A stretch of 64,000 bases of DNA from CAIKMD01 sp963729935 (GCA_963729935.1 CAVSPW010000005.1:124001-188000); one strand, 5' to 3'; positions 27,106-36,445 are shown, counted from the first letter of the stretch. A program made the numbers and translations. Notes: generated by a model not told the origin, from the sequence alone.

Positions 27106-28125
27106 TCAGTTTGTAGCGTCGCGCAAGGCGGGCATGACGTGACGCGTGAACAGATCGATCGAGCGCGTCACTTCCACGGTGGTCAGATCGCCGAAGGCGA
27201 ATTGCGCGAGGAAATAATTGACCCCGGCTTCCTCGATCTGCGCCCGCAGGATCTTGGTCACGGTGTCGGGCGAGCCGGCGATGCCGCGGCCGCCATGCGT
27301 GGTCTGATCGAATTCCGGCGGCCTTTCGCCATGTACCGGTCCGCGCCCGTGCAGGCGGAAGAGATAATTGAAGCTCTTGTGCCATTTCGGATAGCTGCGC
27401 CGCGCGATCTCGAGCGCCTGATCGTCGGTGTCGCCGAGGATCACGAAGCGTCCCATGCCGTGCTTGGGTATCGCCGCATCGCCCTTGCCGGCCGATTTCC
27501 AGCCCGCGCGATAGGCATCCGTCAGGACACGGATGTCGACGGTATCGCCGAGCGCGACGAGATTATGCCCGTTGCGGCCCGCGCGCTCGGCGCTGCCGGG
27601 GCTCGTGATCCCGAGCCAGATCGGCGGATGCGGCTTCTGCCAGGGCTCCAGCTCCATCGGCACGTCGCGGAACTTGAAGAACTGGCCTTCGAAGTTGAGC
27701 GTCTTGCCCGCGAGACCGCGCAGCACGGCCTCGAGGGTCTCCTCGTAGAGCTGTGCCTTGGTCTCCGGATCGACGCCGAAATAACCGGTCTCGATCGGCG
27801 ACACGCCGCGGCCGATCCCCAATTGAAAGCGCCCGCCGCTCATCTGGTCGAGCATGCAGATCTCTTCGATGAGATTGAGCGGATGATGAACCGTGAGCGT
27901 ATAGACGAGGGGGCCGAAGCGCAGCCGCTCGGTGCGCTGCGCCAGCGCCGCCATGAAGACGCTCGGCGCCGAGGCAACGCCCAGCGGCGTGCAATGATGC
28001 TCGGCCATGTGGTAGCAGTAAAATCCGCCGCGATCATAGGCCTCGGCGAAGGCGAGGCGCTGCTCGTAGAATTCCTTGAGCGGCAGCACGCTGCGGTCGA
28101 GATGATCGAAAATCCCGAATTCCAT
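27106..28125 (-). CDS. LLM-class flavin-dependent monooxygenase
   Basis: 339 residues, bacterial luciferase-like TIM barrel using FMNH2 or F420. MEFGIFDHLDRS start, YHMAEHHCTPLGVASAPSVFMAAL, LRFGPLVYTLTVHHPLNLIEEICMLDQMSGGRFQLGIGRG is the typical core. GSPDTVTKIL and FAFGDLT follow near the C-terminus. Needs a separate flavin reductase, not seen here. Its place in the operon suggests an oxygenation step in the same pathway as the decarboxylases. Confidence 0.92.
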   Translation of the reverse strand: MEFGIFDHLDRSVLPLKEFYEQRLAFAEAYDRGGFYCYHMAEHHCTPLGVASAPSVFMAALAQRTERLRFGPLVYTLTVHHPLNLIEEICMLDQMSGGRFQLGIGRGVSPIETGYFGVDPETKAQLYEETLEAVLRGLAGKTLNFEGQFFKFRDVPMELEPWQKPHPPIWLGITSPGSAERAGRNGHNLVALGDTVDIRVLTDAYRAGWKSAGKGDAAIPKHGMGRFVILGDTDDQALEIARRSYPKWHKSFNYLFRLHGRGPVHGERPPEFDQTTHGGRGIAGSPDTVTKILRAQIEEAGVNYFLAQFAFGDLTTVEVTRSIDLFTRHVMPALRDATN

Positions 28126-28194
28126 CCTTTATCCCCCGATGCGCCGACGTCGAAGCGGCGCGCCATCCTAGCCCGAAGCGGCGGGCGACGAAAA

Positions 28195-28893
28195 TCAGCG
28201 ATCGCGGCGCGCGCAGCAGCGCTTCAGATAATTGAAGACGTTGAGGTGCAGATCGGGCCGGTTGGCGCGCTTGTTCTTGGGCTCGATGTCCGCGGTATGC
28301 GCCGTGAGCTTGGGGCCGCCCGCCCATTCGGCCAGGAGTTGCACCCGGCAGGCTTTCTCGAGCTTCAAGGCGACCCACACGGCTTCTTCGATGCTCGCCG
28401 CCGCGACAACGATGCCGTGATTGCGCAAGAGCAGCGCCTGATGCGGGCCGAGGGTGCGCGCCACCGCCTTGCCGCGCGCCTGATCGATGATGAGATCGGT
28501 GGTTTCCGAGAAGACCGGCAGCTTCTCGTGGAAATAGATGCCGTCATTGCCGACCGGAAGAAGCGGGCGCCCGAGCGACGAAAAGGCGACCGCATGAACC
28601 GGATGGCTGTGGATGACCGCGCCGATATCGGGCCGCACGCGCAGGATCTCGGAATGAATGAACACCTCGTTGTGGCGCGGCATCGCGCCGTCGAGCTTGC
28701 GCCCCTCGATATCGACCGTGATGATGTTGTCTCGCGTCATCTCCTCGAGACCGATGCCGGCGGGCTTCATGAGAAACCGATCCAGATCATCCGGCAGCCG
28801 CGCCGTGATATGCCCGGCGACGTAATCGCCGTGGCCTTCATGGGCGAGAATGCGGCCGGCCTGGACGAGGGTCTCTCTCAGAACATCGGTCAT
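28195..28893 (-). CDS. Class II aldolase/adducin-family protein
   Basis: 232 residues from ATG 28893 (MTDVLRETLVQAGRILAHEGHGDYVAGHITARL). Zinc-ligand motif HSHPVHAVAFS and a later LRNHGIVVAA, as in fuculose-phosphate aldolase-type enzymes and HCOMODA decarboxylases. Without a phosphate-binding sugar context, a role in decarboxylation or retro-aldol cleavage of a catabolic intermediate fits the neighbours. First gene of the leftward run 28893-20731. Confidence 0.88.
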   Translation of the reverse strand: MTDVLRETLVQAGRILAHEGHGDYVAGHITARLPDDLDRFLMKPAGIGLEEMTRDNIITVDIEGRKLDGAMPRHNEVFIHSEILRVRPDIGAVIHSHPVHAVAFSSLGRPLLPVGNDGIYFHEKLPVFSETTDLIIDQARGKAVARTLGPHQALLLRNHGIVVAAASIEEAVWVALKLEKACRVQLLAEWAGGPKLTAHTADIEPKNKRANRPDLHLNVFNYLKRCCARRDR

Positions 28894-29005
28894 CGTGGTC
28901 TTGCCTCCCCGTGGTCTCGCGCGGCGTCTTCCCGCGCGCATGCTAGTGGCTGCGGCGCCGACGCGAAAGCGGGACTGGACGGCGCGGCGGCGATGCGCGG
29001 CGCGA

Positions 29006-29530
29006 TCACACCCGCTTGAAGTCCGGCTCCATCAGCGCGAGCAAGCCGCGCAGGATCTGCGCCGGGCTCGGCGGGCAGCCGCGAAGATGCAGATCGACCG
29101 GCACCACCGCCCCGATCCCGCCCGCGACCGCGTAGCTGCCGGCGAACATCCCGCCATCGACGGCGCAATCGCCGACCGCCACGACCCATTTGGGATCGGG
29201 GGTCGCGCGATAGGTCCGCTCGAGGGCTTCGCGCATGTTCTTCGTGACCGGCCCGGTGACCAGGAGCACATCGGCATGGCGCGGGCTCGCCACGATGTGG
29301 AGCCCGTAGCGCTCGAGATCGTAGAAGGCGTTGCTCAACGCGTTGATCTCGAGCTCGCAGCCATTGCAGGAGCCGGCATCGATCTCGCGAATGGCGAGGC
29401 TTCGCCCCAGGCGCCGGCGCGCCGCGCGTTCGAGCGCCGCGCCCAGCTCAGCCAGCGCGGCATCCTCGACCACGGGCGGAGATTCGGTCAGGGGGCGACG
29501 GAGAAGGCTTTCGAAAAGCAGCTTGCGCAT
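29006..29530 (-). CDS. hyfI: Hydrogenase-4-like small subunit (NuoB/HyfI homologue)
   Basis: 174-residue NuoB-like electron-transfer subunit, peripheral on the inner membrane. The N2-type [4Fe-4S] ligands are intact: GSCNGCE (two Cys), VGDCAVDGG and LRGCPPSP. Last gene of the operon, 12 bp after the large subunit gene. Because the large subunit has lost the NiFe site, this protein probably passes electrons from an unknown donor rather than to or from hydrogen. Confidence 0.93.
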   Translation of the reverse strand: MRKLLFESLLRRPLTESPPVVEDAALAELGAALERAARRRLGRSLAIREIDAGSCNGCELEINALSNAFYDLERYGLHIVASPRHADVLLVTGPVTKNMREALERTYRATPDPKWVVAVGDCAVDGGMFAGSYAVAGGIGAVVPVDLHLRGCPPSPAQILRGLLALMEPDFKRV

Positions 29531-29542
29531 GCGAGGCGATCC

Positions 29543-31060
29543 TCAGAGATCGTGGCCCGAATAGGAGCAATTGAAGGATTTGTTGCAAAGCGGGAAATCC
29601 GCGACGATGTTGCCCTCGATCACCGCTTCGAGCAGCGGCCATTGAAACCAGGACGGATCGCGCAGATGGCAGCGCGCGATCGCCCCGTCGCGGCCGAGCC
29701 GGAGCCAGACCAGAATGTCGCCGCGGAACCCTTCGACCAGCGCCAAGCCCTCGCACGGGCCGCTGGCGCTATCTTTCGGCAAATCGGCGGCGAGCGCGCC
29801 GTCCGGCATGCGATCGAGCAATTGCGCGACCAGAAGCAGGCTTTGCTCGACCTCGCCGATGCGGATCCACACCCGCGCATTGACGTCGCCCTCGCTCCGG
29901 CTCGGCACCGCGAAGGTAAGCTCACCATAAGGCGGATAACCCGGCCTGCGGCGCGCGTCGAAGACGCGCCCGGAAGCGCGGCCGACATAGCCGCCGGCGC
30001 CGAATTGCGCCGCGAGAGCGGGGTCGAGAATGCCGGTGCCGACGGTGCGATCCTGCAAGGATGCGGTCTCGTCATAGAGGCGGATGAGCTTGGAAAAGCG
30101 CCTTTGCACGTCCTCGACCGCGGCGCGGATCGCTTCGGCACCGCTGGCTGAGAGATCGGCGCCGACGCCGCCGGGCACGATGCAATCGCGCATCAAGCGA
30201 TGGCCGAAAGCCGCGTCGGCCGCACGCAGTACGCGCTCGCGCAACACGCCGCAATGGGCATGCATCAGCGCGAAGGCGGCATCGTTGCAGATGGCGCCGA
30301 TATCGCCGAGATGATTGGCAAGACGCTCGAGCTCGGCCATGAGCGCGCGCAACCATTGGGCGCGCGGCGGCGCCTCGATGCCGAGCGCGTCTTCGGCCGC
30401 ACGCGCGAAGGCGAGCGCATAGGCGACCGCGCTGTCGCCCGAGACGCGGCCGGCGAGCTTGGCGGCCCGGTCGAGATCGGCGCCCCGCATGAGGCTCTCG
30501 ATGCCCTTATGCACGTAGCCCAGCCGCGCTTCGAGGCGAACCACCGTCTCGCCATTGGCCGTGAAGCGGAAATGCCCGGGCTCGATGATCCCGGCATGAA
30601 CCGGCCCGACCGGGATCTGATGGAGGCTTTCGCCTTCGGTGGGGAGGAAGGTGTAAGGCGCCGCGACGCCCGCGCCGGTCGCGAGGCCGAGCGGGGCTTT
30701 GACGCCCCAGCGCCCGTGATCGAGCCAGGGGCGCAAATCGGGCGCGCCTTCGGGCTCCAGCCCGAACAGATCCTGGATCGCGCGCTCCAAGCGGATCGCG
30801 GGCGGGTGCACCCGCCCGAGCGACGGAAAGCGCCCGGCCGACGCCTCGAGGCTCATCACGGCGATTTCGCCGGTGTCGGCATCGAGCAAGCCCATATGGA
30901 CGGCCGCCGGCTCGCCCCAGAGACCGAGCAGGGTCGCGCGGCCCGCCGCGAGTTCGCCCGCGGCCGCGAGCCAAGCGGCGGCATCGGCCTCGACCCGTTG
31001 CCAATTCCCATGGGCCTGGACGGGCTTTGCGTGCCGGATGAGTTCGCCGAGCGAGGTCAT
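29543..31060 (-). CDS. hyfG: Hydrogenase-4-like large subunit without NiFe cysteine pairs
   Basis: 505 residues: an N-terminal NuoC/HycE-N-like region (to ~150), then a NuoD/HycE-like domain (GPVHAGIIEPGHFRF, LGYVHKGIESLMRG, AELERLANHLGDIG). At the place of the first NiFe ligand pair (CGIC in HycE) it reads AGRVSGDSAVAY, with no Cys and about four residues fewer. The C-terminus ends FPLCNKSFNCSYSGHDL instead of DPCxxC. All four ligands cannot be supplied, so hydrogenase activity is very unlikely. This matches the Ehr (energy-converting hydrogenase-related) group. No hyp maturation genes are in the window. Confidence 0.93.
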   Translation of the reverse strand: MTSLGELIRHAKPVQAHGNWQRVEADAAAWLAAAGELAAGRATLLGLWGEPAAVHMGLLDADTGEIAVMSLEASAGRFPSLGRVHPPAIRLERAIQDLFGLEPEGAPDLRPWLDHGRWGVKAPLGLATGAGVAAPYTFLPTEGESLHQIPVGPVHAGIIEPGHFRFTANGETVVRLEARLGYVHKGIESLMRGADLDRAAKLAGRVSGDSAVAYALAFARAAEDALGIEAPPRAQWLRALMAELERLANHLGDIGAICNDAAFALMHAHCGVLRERVLRAADAAFGHRLMRDCIVPGGVGADLSASGAEAIRAAVEDVQRRFSKLIRLYDETASLQDRTVGTGILDPALAAQFGAGGYVGRASGRVFDARRRPGYPPYGELTFAVPSRSEGDVNARVWIRIGEVEQSLLLVAQLLDRMPDGALAADLPKDSASGPCEGLALVEGFRGDILVWLRLGRDGAIARCHLRDPSWFQWPLLEAVIEGNIVADFPLCNKSFNCSYSGHDL

Positions 31061-31068
31061 GGCGCCCT

Positions 31069-32520
31069 CTATCCCAGAAGCCCGGCGACGTGCTGGAACC
31101 AGGCGACGAGCGCGCCCGGCAGATAGAAGCCCGCGGCAAGCACGATCCCCAGATGCACGAACATCGGCACGTAGGATGCCTCGGCCGGCGCGGAATTGCC
31201 GCGCGGCGCGCCGAAGGCAAGACTGTTGAGGCGCAACAGCAGCGCGCCGAAGGCGATGAGCAACGCCATGGCCAGGAGGATCGCCAACAACGGCGCGCGG
31301 TTGAAGGTCGAGGTCACCACCAGAAACTCGCTGGTGAAAATGCCGAGCGGCGGCAGTCCGGCAATGGCGACGACGCCCAAGACGAGCCCCCAGCCGAGCC
31401 AGGGATGGGTTTCGGTCAGGCCGCCGATCTCGGCGATGCGCTGCGTGCCCTTGACCTGGGCGATGTGACCGACGGCGAAGAAGATGCCCGACTTCGTCAA
31501 GCTGTGCATCGTCATATGCAGGAGCCCGGCGAAATTCGCTAGCGGCCCGCCCATGCCGAAGGCGAAGGTGATGATCCCCATATGCTCGATCGACGAATAG
31601 GCGAACATGCGTTTGATGTCGCGCCGGCGATACAGCATGAACGAAGCAAAGAGTGCCGAGGTCAAACCCATCGTCACCATCAACGGGCCGGGCGCGACCG
31701 CCGCCGCATTGGCGGCCATCAGGATCTTGAAGCGCAAGACCGCGTAGAGCGCGACGTTGAGCAGCAGCCCGGAGAGCACCGCCGAAATCGGCGTCGGGCC
31801 TTCGGCATGCGCGTCGGGAAGCCAGGCATGCAAGGGCGCCAAGCCCACCTTCGTGCCGTAGCCGAGCAGGAGAAAGACGAAAGCGACGTTCAGGAGCGCC
31901 GGATCGAAGGCGGCCGCGTGCGCCACGAGGCTCGTCCATACCATCGAATCGGGCCCCTCGCCGATCACCGGCTGCGCCGCGACATAGACCAGAATCGTCC
32001 CGAAGAGCGCGAGCGCGATGCCGACGCTGCCGAGAATGAAATATTTCCACGCCGCTTCGAGCGCTTCATGCGTGCGATAAAGCCCGACCATGATGACGGT
32101 GGTGAGCGTCGCCAGCTCCACCGCCACCCACATCAGGCCGATATTGTTCGCCACCAGCGCCAGGTTCATGGCGAAAAGCAGCATCTGATACATGGCGTGG
32201 TAAAAGCGCAGATGCCGCGCCGTGACGCGGCCGATCTTCAATTCGTGGCCGATATAGGTGGCGCTGAAGACGCTCGTCGTGAAGCCGACGAAATTGTTGA
32301 GCGCGATGAAGACGATGTTGAGATCGTCGACGAAAAGATAGTGCCCCGGCGCCGGCCTCTCGCCGACGAAAAGCGTAAGCGCCGCCATCAGAGTGAGGAA
32401 AGTCGCGGTCACGTTGAGCCACGCGCTTACGCGATAGCCGGGCAAGAGCGCGAGCAACGCGGCGGCCGCCAGGGGGATGAGGAGCACGGCGGGCAAGGTA
32501 TCGGAGAGGGGCCAGTTCAT
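31069..32520 (-). CDS. hyfF: Hydrogenase-4-like membrane subunit F (antiporter-like)
   Basis: 483-residue polytopic NuoL/M/N-type subunit, about 13-14 helices. Typical antiporter motifs: WVAVELATLTTVIMVGLYR, AWKYFILGSVG, GYGTKVGLAPLHAWLPDAHAEGPTPISAVLSGLLLN (conserved Lys and His of the proton path), and RRDIKRMFAYSSIEHMG. Probably moves H+ or Na+. The ATG overlaps the hyfE stop by 4 bases. Confidence 0.94.
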   Translation of the reverse strand: MNWPLSDTLPAVLLIPLAAAALLALLPGYRVSAWLNVTATFLTLMAALTLFVGERPAPGHYLFVDDLNIVFIALNNFVGFTTSVFSATYIGHELKIGRVTARHLRFYHAMYQMLLFAMNLALVANNIGLMWVAVELATLTTVIMVGLYRTHEALEAAWKYFILGSVGIALALFGTILVYVAAQPVIGEGPDSMVWTSLVAHAAAFDPALLNVAFVFLLLGYGTKVGLAPLHAWLPDAHAEGPTPISAVLSGLLLNVALYAVLRFKILMAANAAAVAPGPLMVTMGLTSALFASFMLYRRRDIKRMFAYSSIEHMGIITFAFGMGGPLANFAGLLHMTMHSLTKSGIFFAVGHIAQVKGTQRIAEIGGLTETHPWLGWGLVLGVVAIAGLPPLGIFTSEFLVVTSTFNRAPLLAILLAMALLIAFGALLLRLNSLAFGAPRGNSAPAEASYVPMFVHLGIVLAAGFYLPGALVAWFQHVAGLLG

Positions 32521-33179
32521 CGGCGCTCGCCCCGGAAACGATCGAGCGCCTGCACATCGACCGTGTCGAAGCGCTCGCGGATACGGAACAGGAAGATGCC
32601 GACGACGATGAAGGCGATGAGGATCGAGAAAGCGACGCTGATCTCGACCACCAGGGGCATGCCCTTGGCGCCGGTGGCGGCAAGCACCAGCCCGTTCTCG
32701 AGCGACATGAAGCCGACCACCTGGCTTACCGCGTTGCGCCGCGTGACCATCATCAAAAGTCCCAGGAGCACGACGGCCAGGGCGAAGGAAAGATCTTCGC
32801 GCGCCAGCGGGTTCGCCTCGGCGGCCGCCTTCAGCATCACGACCATCGAGAGCGCCACCAGCGCCATGCCGCCGAGCATGGTGAGACCCGTGCTGACCAC
32901 GCTTTCGATCTCGCGATGAATGCCGAGCCGGACGACGATGCGGCGCAGGGCGAACGGAATCAAAATGGCCTTGAAGCCGAGCGCGATCGCGGCCGTCACG
33001 TAGAGATGCGGCGCGCTCTGGATTTCGGCCTGCCACGCCACCGACGCCGCGAGCACGCTCGCATGGATCGCGTAGATGTTGAGCAGCGAATAGAGCCGGT
33101 CCTGATAGAGCAAGATGAAACTCATCAGGACCAGCCCGCCGGCCAGCAAATGCGCCGTGTCGAAGGCCAAAGGTTGCAT
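32517..33179 (-). CDS. hyfE: Hydrogenase-4-like membrane subunit E
   Basis: 220 residues, HyfE/NuoK-like small membrane subunit with about six helices. Characteristic LSFALAVVLLGLLMMVTRRNAVSQVVGFMSLENGLVLAATG. The N-terminal half is longer than NuoK, as in HyfE. Starts directly after the hyfC stop (no gap) and overlaps hyfF by 4 bases. Confidence 0.92.
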   Translation of the reverse strand: MQPLAFDTAHLLAGGLVLMSFILLYQDRLYSLLNIYAIHASVLAASVAWQAEIQSAPHLYVTAAIALGFKAILIPFALRRIVVRLGIHREIESVVSTGLTMLGGMALVALSMVVMLKAAAEANPLAREDLSFALAVVLLGLLMMVTRRNAVSQVVGFMSLENGLVLAATGAKGMPLVVEISVAFSILIAFIVVGIFLFRIRERFDTVDVQALDRFRGERR

Positions 33180-34136
33180 CTAGAAGCTCCGCGACACGAA
33201 ACGCAGGAGGGTCGCAAGCAACCCCAGCATGAGGGCCGCACCGAGAAAATCGGGCACGCGGAAAACCCGCATCTTGGCGATCGTCGTCTCGAAGAAGGCC
33301 AGCAGGAGCCCGCCGCAAACGAGCTTGGCGCCGTAGCTCGCGACGCCGACGCCGAGAGCCGCGGCACCCGCGCCCGCCGGCGCGAGCCCCCAAGGCGCGA
33401 AGATGCAGGCGATCAGCGAGATATAGAGCAGGAGCTTGACCGCCGCCGCGAGCTCGATCATCGCGAGATGGCGGCCCGAATATTCGAGCACCATCGCCTC
33501 GTGCACCATGGTGAGCTCGAGATGGGTCGACGGGTTGTCGATCGGGATGCGCGCATTCTCGGCGATCGCCACCATGACGAGGGCGACGAGCGCGAGCCCC
33601 AGCGAGACCCGCAAGCCCACCGCAGACGAGACCATGAAGGCCGCGACGGAGGAGAGCTGGGTCGAGCCCGCGATCAGCGCCAAGGTGAAGACGATCATGA
33701 GCATCGCCGGCTCGGCGAGCGAGGCGATCAGCATTTCGCGGCTCGCGCCGATGCCGCCGAAGCTCGTTCCCACATCCATGCCGGCCAGCGCCTGGAAGAA
33801 ACGCGCGCTTCCCAAGAGCGCGATAATGGCGATGAGATCGGCGGACCAACTGAAAGTGAGGCCGGTGGCGAAGCTCGGCACCAGGGCCGCCGCGACCCAG
33901 GTGGCGGCGAAGATGAGGTAAGGCGCGACGCGGAAGAGCCAGCTTGCATTGTCGGCGAGCACGACCTCCTTGCGCAGGAGGCGCGCAAGGTCGCGATAAG
34001 GCTGAATCACGGAAGCCCCGCGGCGGCGCTGCAGCCGCGCCTTGGCCTTGCGCACGATACCGGTGAGGAGCGGCGCGAGCAGCAGCACCAGCGCCATCTG
34101 CGCGCCTTGCACCGCGAGGTCGAGCATCAAAGCCAT
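33180..34136 (-). CDS. hyfC: Hydrogenase-4-like membrane subunit C (NuoH-like)
   Basis: 318 residues, homologue of NuoH/HyfC, which anchors the peripheral arm. Seen: RRRGASVIQPYRDLARLLRKE (NuoH-type quinone/interface region), AENARIPIDNPSTHLELTMVHEAMVLEYSGRHLA with conserved acidic residues, and FETTIAKMRVFRVPDFLG. About eight helices. The start ATG 34136 lies inside the hyfB 3' end (10 bp overlap). Confidence 0.93.
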   Translation of the reverse strand: MALMLDLAVQGAQMALVLLLAPLLTGIVRKAKARLQRRRGASVIQPYRDLARLLRKEVVLADNASWLFRVAPYLIFAATWVAAALVPSFATGLTFSWSADLIAIIALLGSARFFQALAGMDVGTSFGGIGASREMLIASLAEPAMLMIVFTLALIAGSTQLSSVAAFMVSSAVGLRVSLGLALVALVMVAIAENARIPIDNPSTHLELTMVHEAMVLEYSGRHLAMIELAAAVKLLLYISLIACIFAPWGLAPAGAGAAALGVGVASYGAKLVCGGLLLAFFETTIAKMRVFRVPDFLGAALMLGLLATLLRFVSRSF

Positions 34137-36136
34137 ACGGCCAGCACCAGCAAGAGCAGCACGAGGAGGAGGAAGACGAGGCTCAGATAGCGGCGGATGG
34201 TGAGAAACTGGAGATGATTGAGATGCTCGGCCGCATAGGCGATCGCGGTGGCGACCGGGGCGTAGAGCCACTCCCAGACCGGATCATGCAGCTCGACCTC
34301 GAACAGCGCCGGAGCGAGCGCGCCCGGCGGCGGCATCACGACGCTTTCGCGCGCCTGGAACACGACGGCGCCGAAGACGCGCCGGATCGGCTGCGCGAAG
34401 CTGCCGGCGCTGTATTGCGTGATGGGGCTCGGATCGGGAAAGCCGCAATCCCAAGCCGGCGCCCGGCGCAGGGCCCGCGAGGCAAGTCGATGGACCGCAT
34501 AGGCCGCAAGCCCGCCCGACAGCGCGACGAAGCACAGCACCAGAAGCCCGTTATAGGAGCTGCGGCTTGCCGCGATCGGAACGATCGAAAGCCAGGGCGT
34601 CGCGATCTGTCCCGGCATGCGGGCCCCGACGAGCGACTGCACGACCGACCCCAGCCCATCGATCACGAAGCCCGGCACCACGCCGGCGAGGAGACATAAA
34701 AGGGCGAGGAGCGCCATCGCGGCGAGCGAAAACCGGTCGACCTCTTGGGCGCTCTTGGCGGCTTCGGAACGCGGGCGGCCGAGGAAGGTGACGCCGAACG
34801 CCTTGACGAAGCAGGCGGCCGCGAGCGCGGCGGCCAGGGCCAAGAGCGCGCCGATGGCGGGGATGAGGATCTTCAAGCCCCATTGCGGCAAGTCGGGGCT
34901 CACCAGGATCGCCTGGAAGGTCAGCCATTCGGATACGAAACCGTTCAGGGGCGGCAGCGCCGAAATCGCGACGCAGCCGACGAGAAAAAGAAAGCTCGTC
35001 AGCTTCATGCGATGAATGAGGCCGCCCAAATGTTCCATGTCGCGCTCGCCCGTCGCGGTCTGCACCGCGCCCGCGCCGAAGAAGAGAAGGCTCTTGAACA
35101 GCGAATGGTTCAGCACATGGAAAAGCGCGGCGGTGAGCGCCAGCGCCGCCGCCCATTCGACGCCGTTGGCGCGAAAGGCGAGCGCCAATCCCAGGCCGAT
35201 ATAGATGATCCCGATATTCTCGACGGTGTGATAGGCGAGAAGCCGCTTCAGATCATGCTCCATCAGCGCATAGAGCACGCCCAAAGCGGCGGTGACGCCG
35301 CCCAAGGCCAGCACCGCCATGCTCGACCACCAGCTCGGCGTGCCGAGCAGATCGAGGACGAGCCGCACGAAACCGTAGACCGCGACCTTGGTCATGACGC
35401 CGCTCATCAAGGCCGAGACATGACTGGGCGCCGCCGGATGCGCGAGCGGCAACCAGACATGCAGCGGCACGATGCCGGCCTTCGAGCCGGCGCCGAGCAG
35501 CACGAAGATCAAGACGAGCGCGGCGGTGGCCGGCGTGTGAACGCCCGCGCGCAACGCGGCGAAGGCGTAATCGCCTTCAGCGCCGGCGAGCACGCCGAAA
35601 GCGAGCAGCAGGCAGAGCGTGCCGAAACTCGCCATCAGGAAATAGACATAGCCCGCCCTCGCGTTGTCGCCTTCGCGATGATGCGCCATCACGAGCGCCC
35701 AGGAGGTGAGCGACATGAATTCCCAGGCAAAGAGGAAGGTGAAGGCGTCGTCGGCGAGGACGACGAGATTCATCGCGGCGAGAAAGGCTGGAAAAAAGGG
35801 CAGCACCCGCATCGGCGCCCTCTCGTGCCGGCCATAGCCGAGGGCGTAAAGACTCGCTGCCGCGCCGCCGAGATCCACGATGACGAGAAAGAACGCGGCC
35901 AGGGCGTCGACGCGGAAATGAGCGCCGAGCCAGGGCAGACCGAGCGGCAACACGCGCTCGCCTGCCGCGGCGTCGCCGATGAGTGCGCGCAGCCCCGAAA
36001 CCAGCGCAACCGCGCAAATCAGGAGGCTCGCACCGTAGACGATCGACGATCCGGCCTTGCCGCGGCCGATCGCGAGGGCGAGCACGGCAAGGCCCAGCAA
36101 GGCGCCCGCGCATTCCAATCCGACATCGACCGGCAT
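34127..36136 (-). CDS. hyfB: Hydrogenase-4-like membrane subunit B (antiporter-like)
   Basis: 669 residues, second antiporter-like subunit with an extended C-terminus. Motifs: WEFMSLTSWALVM, GAGSKAGIVPLHVWLPLAHPAAPSHVSALMSGVMTK, EHDLKRLLAYHTVENIGIIYIGLG, NHSLFKSLLFFGAG and LPPLNGFVSEWLTFQ. Second gene of the operon, 22 bp after the XRE regulator. Neither HyfA- nor HyfH-type ferredoxin subunits are present between the genes. Confidence 0.94.
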   Translation of the reverse strand: MPVDVGLECAGALLGLAVLALAIGRGKAGSSIVYGASLLICAVALVSGLRALIGDAAAGERVLPLGLPWLGAHFRVDALAAFFLVIVDLGGAAASLYALGYGRHERAPMRVLPFFPAFLAAMNLVVLADDAFTFLFAWEFMSLTSWALVMAHHREGDNARAGYVYFLMASFGTLCLLLAFGVLAGAEGDYAFAALRAGVHTPATAALVLIFVLLGAGSKAGIVPLHVWLPLAHPAAPSHVSALMSGVMTKVAVYGFVRLVLDLLGTPSWWSSMAVLALGGVTAALGVLYALMEHDLKRLLAYHTVENIGIIYIGLGLALAFRANGVEWAAALALTAALFHVLNHSLFKSLLFFGAGAVQTATGERDMEHLGGLIHRMKLTSFLFLVGCVAISALPPLNGFVSEWLTFQAILVSPDLPQWGLKILIPAIGALLALAAALAAACFVKAFGVTFLGRPRSEAAKSAQEVDRFSLAAMALLALLCLLAGVVPGFVIDGLGSVVQSLVGARMPGQIATPWLSIVPIAASRSSYNGLLVLCFVALSGGLAAYAVHRLASRALRRAPAWDCGFPDPSPITQYSAGSFAQPIRRVFGAVVFQARESVVMPPPGALAPALFEVELHDPVWEWLYAPVATAIAYAAEHLNHLQFLTIRRYLSLVFLLLVLLLLVLAVWL

Positions 36137-36158
36137 TTCTGCGTGCGCCCCCGCCTCC

Positions 36159-36404
36159 CTACGCCTTCAGCCTCACGCCGCGCCCGCCCCCCGGGCTCGC
36201 GGCTCGCTCGCCGATGAGCTCGATGCCCGCCGCATCGAGCGCGCCCACGAGTTTCATCAATGAATCGACATTGCCGCGCACGACACCTTCGCTCGCTTCC
36301 ATGCGCTGGATCGTCGGCACCGAGAGCCCGGACAGCGCGGCGAGCTTGCGCTGGTCGAACCCGAGCAAGGATCGGGCGGCGCGAAGCTGGGCGGCGGAGA
36401 TCAT
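36159..36404 (-). CDS. XRE-family HTH regulator heading the hyf-like operon
   Basis: 81 residues from ATG 36404 (MISAAQLRAARSLLGFDQRKLAALSGLSVPTIQRMEASEG). The helix-turn-helix covers about residues 14-35, followed by the NVDSLMKLVGALDAAGIELIGE tail typical of this small regulator group. An in-frame ATG at 36455 lies within the palindromic promoter and is less likely. The stop is 22 bp before hyfB, with no visible terminator between, so the regulator is probably co-transcribed and autoregulating. Confidence 0.88.
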   Translation of the reverse strand: MISAAQLRAARSLLGFDQRKLAALSGLSVPTIQRMEASEGVVRGNVDSLMKLVGALDAAGIELIGERAASPGGGRGVRLKA

Positions 36405-36445
36405 GTCTTGAGCATGATAGATGATATAAAAACAATGATTTATAA

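Noticed and set aside
27139..29019. 626-residue plus-strand open frame
   Set aside because: Antisense to the monooxygenase and aldolase-like genes; no recognisable domain.
29006..36136. Functional hydrogen-evolving formate hydrogenlyase
   Set aside because: The NiFe cysteine pairs, hyp genes, ferredoxin subunits and formate dehydrogenase are all missing.
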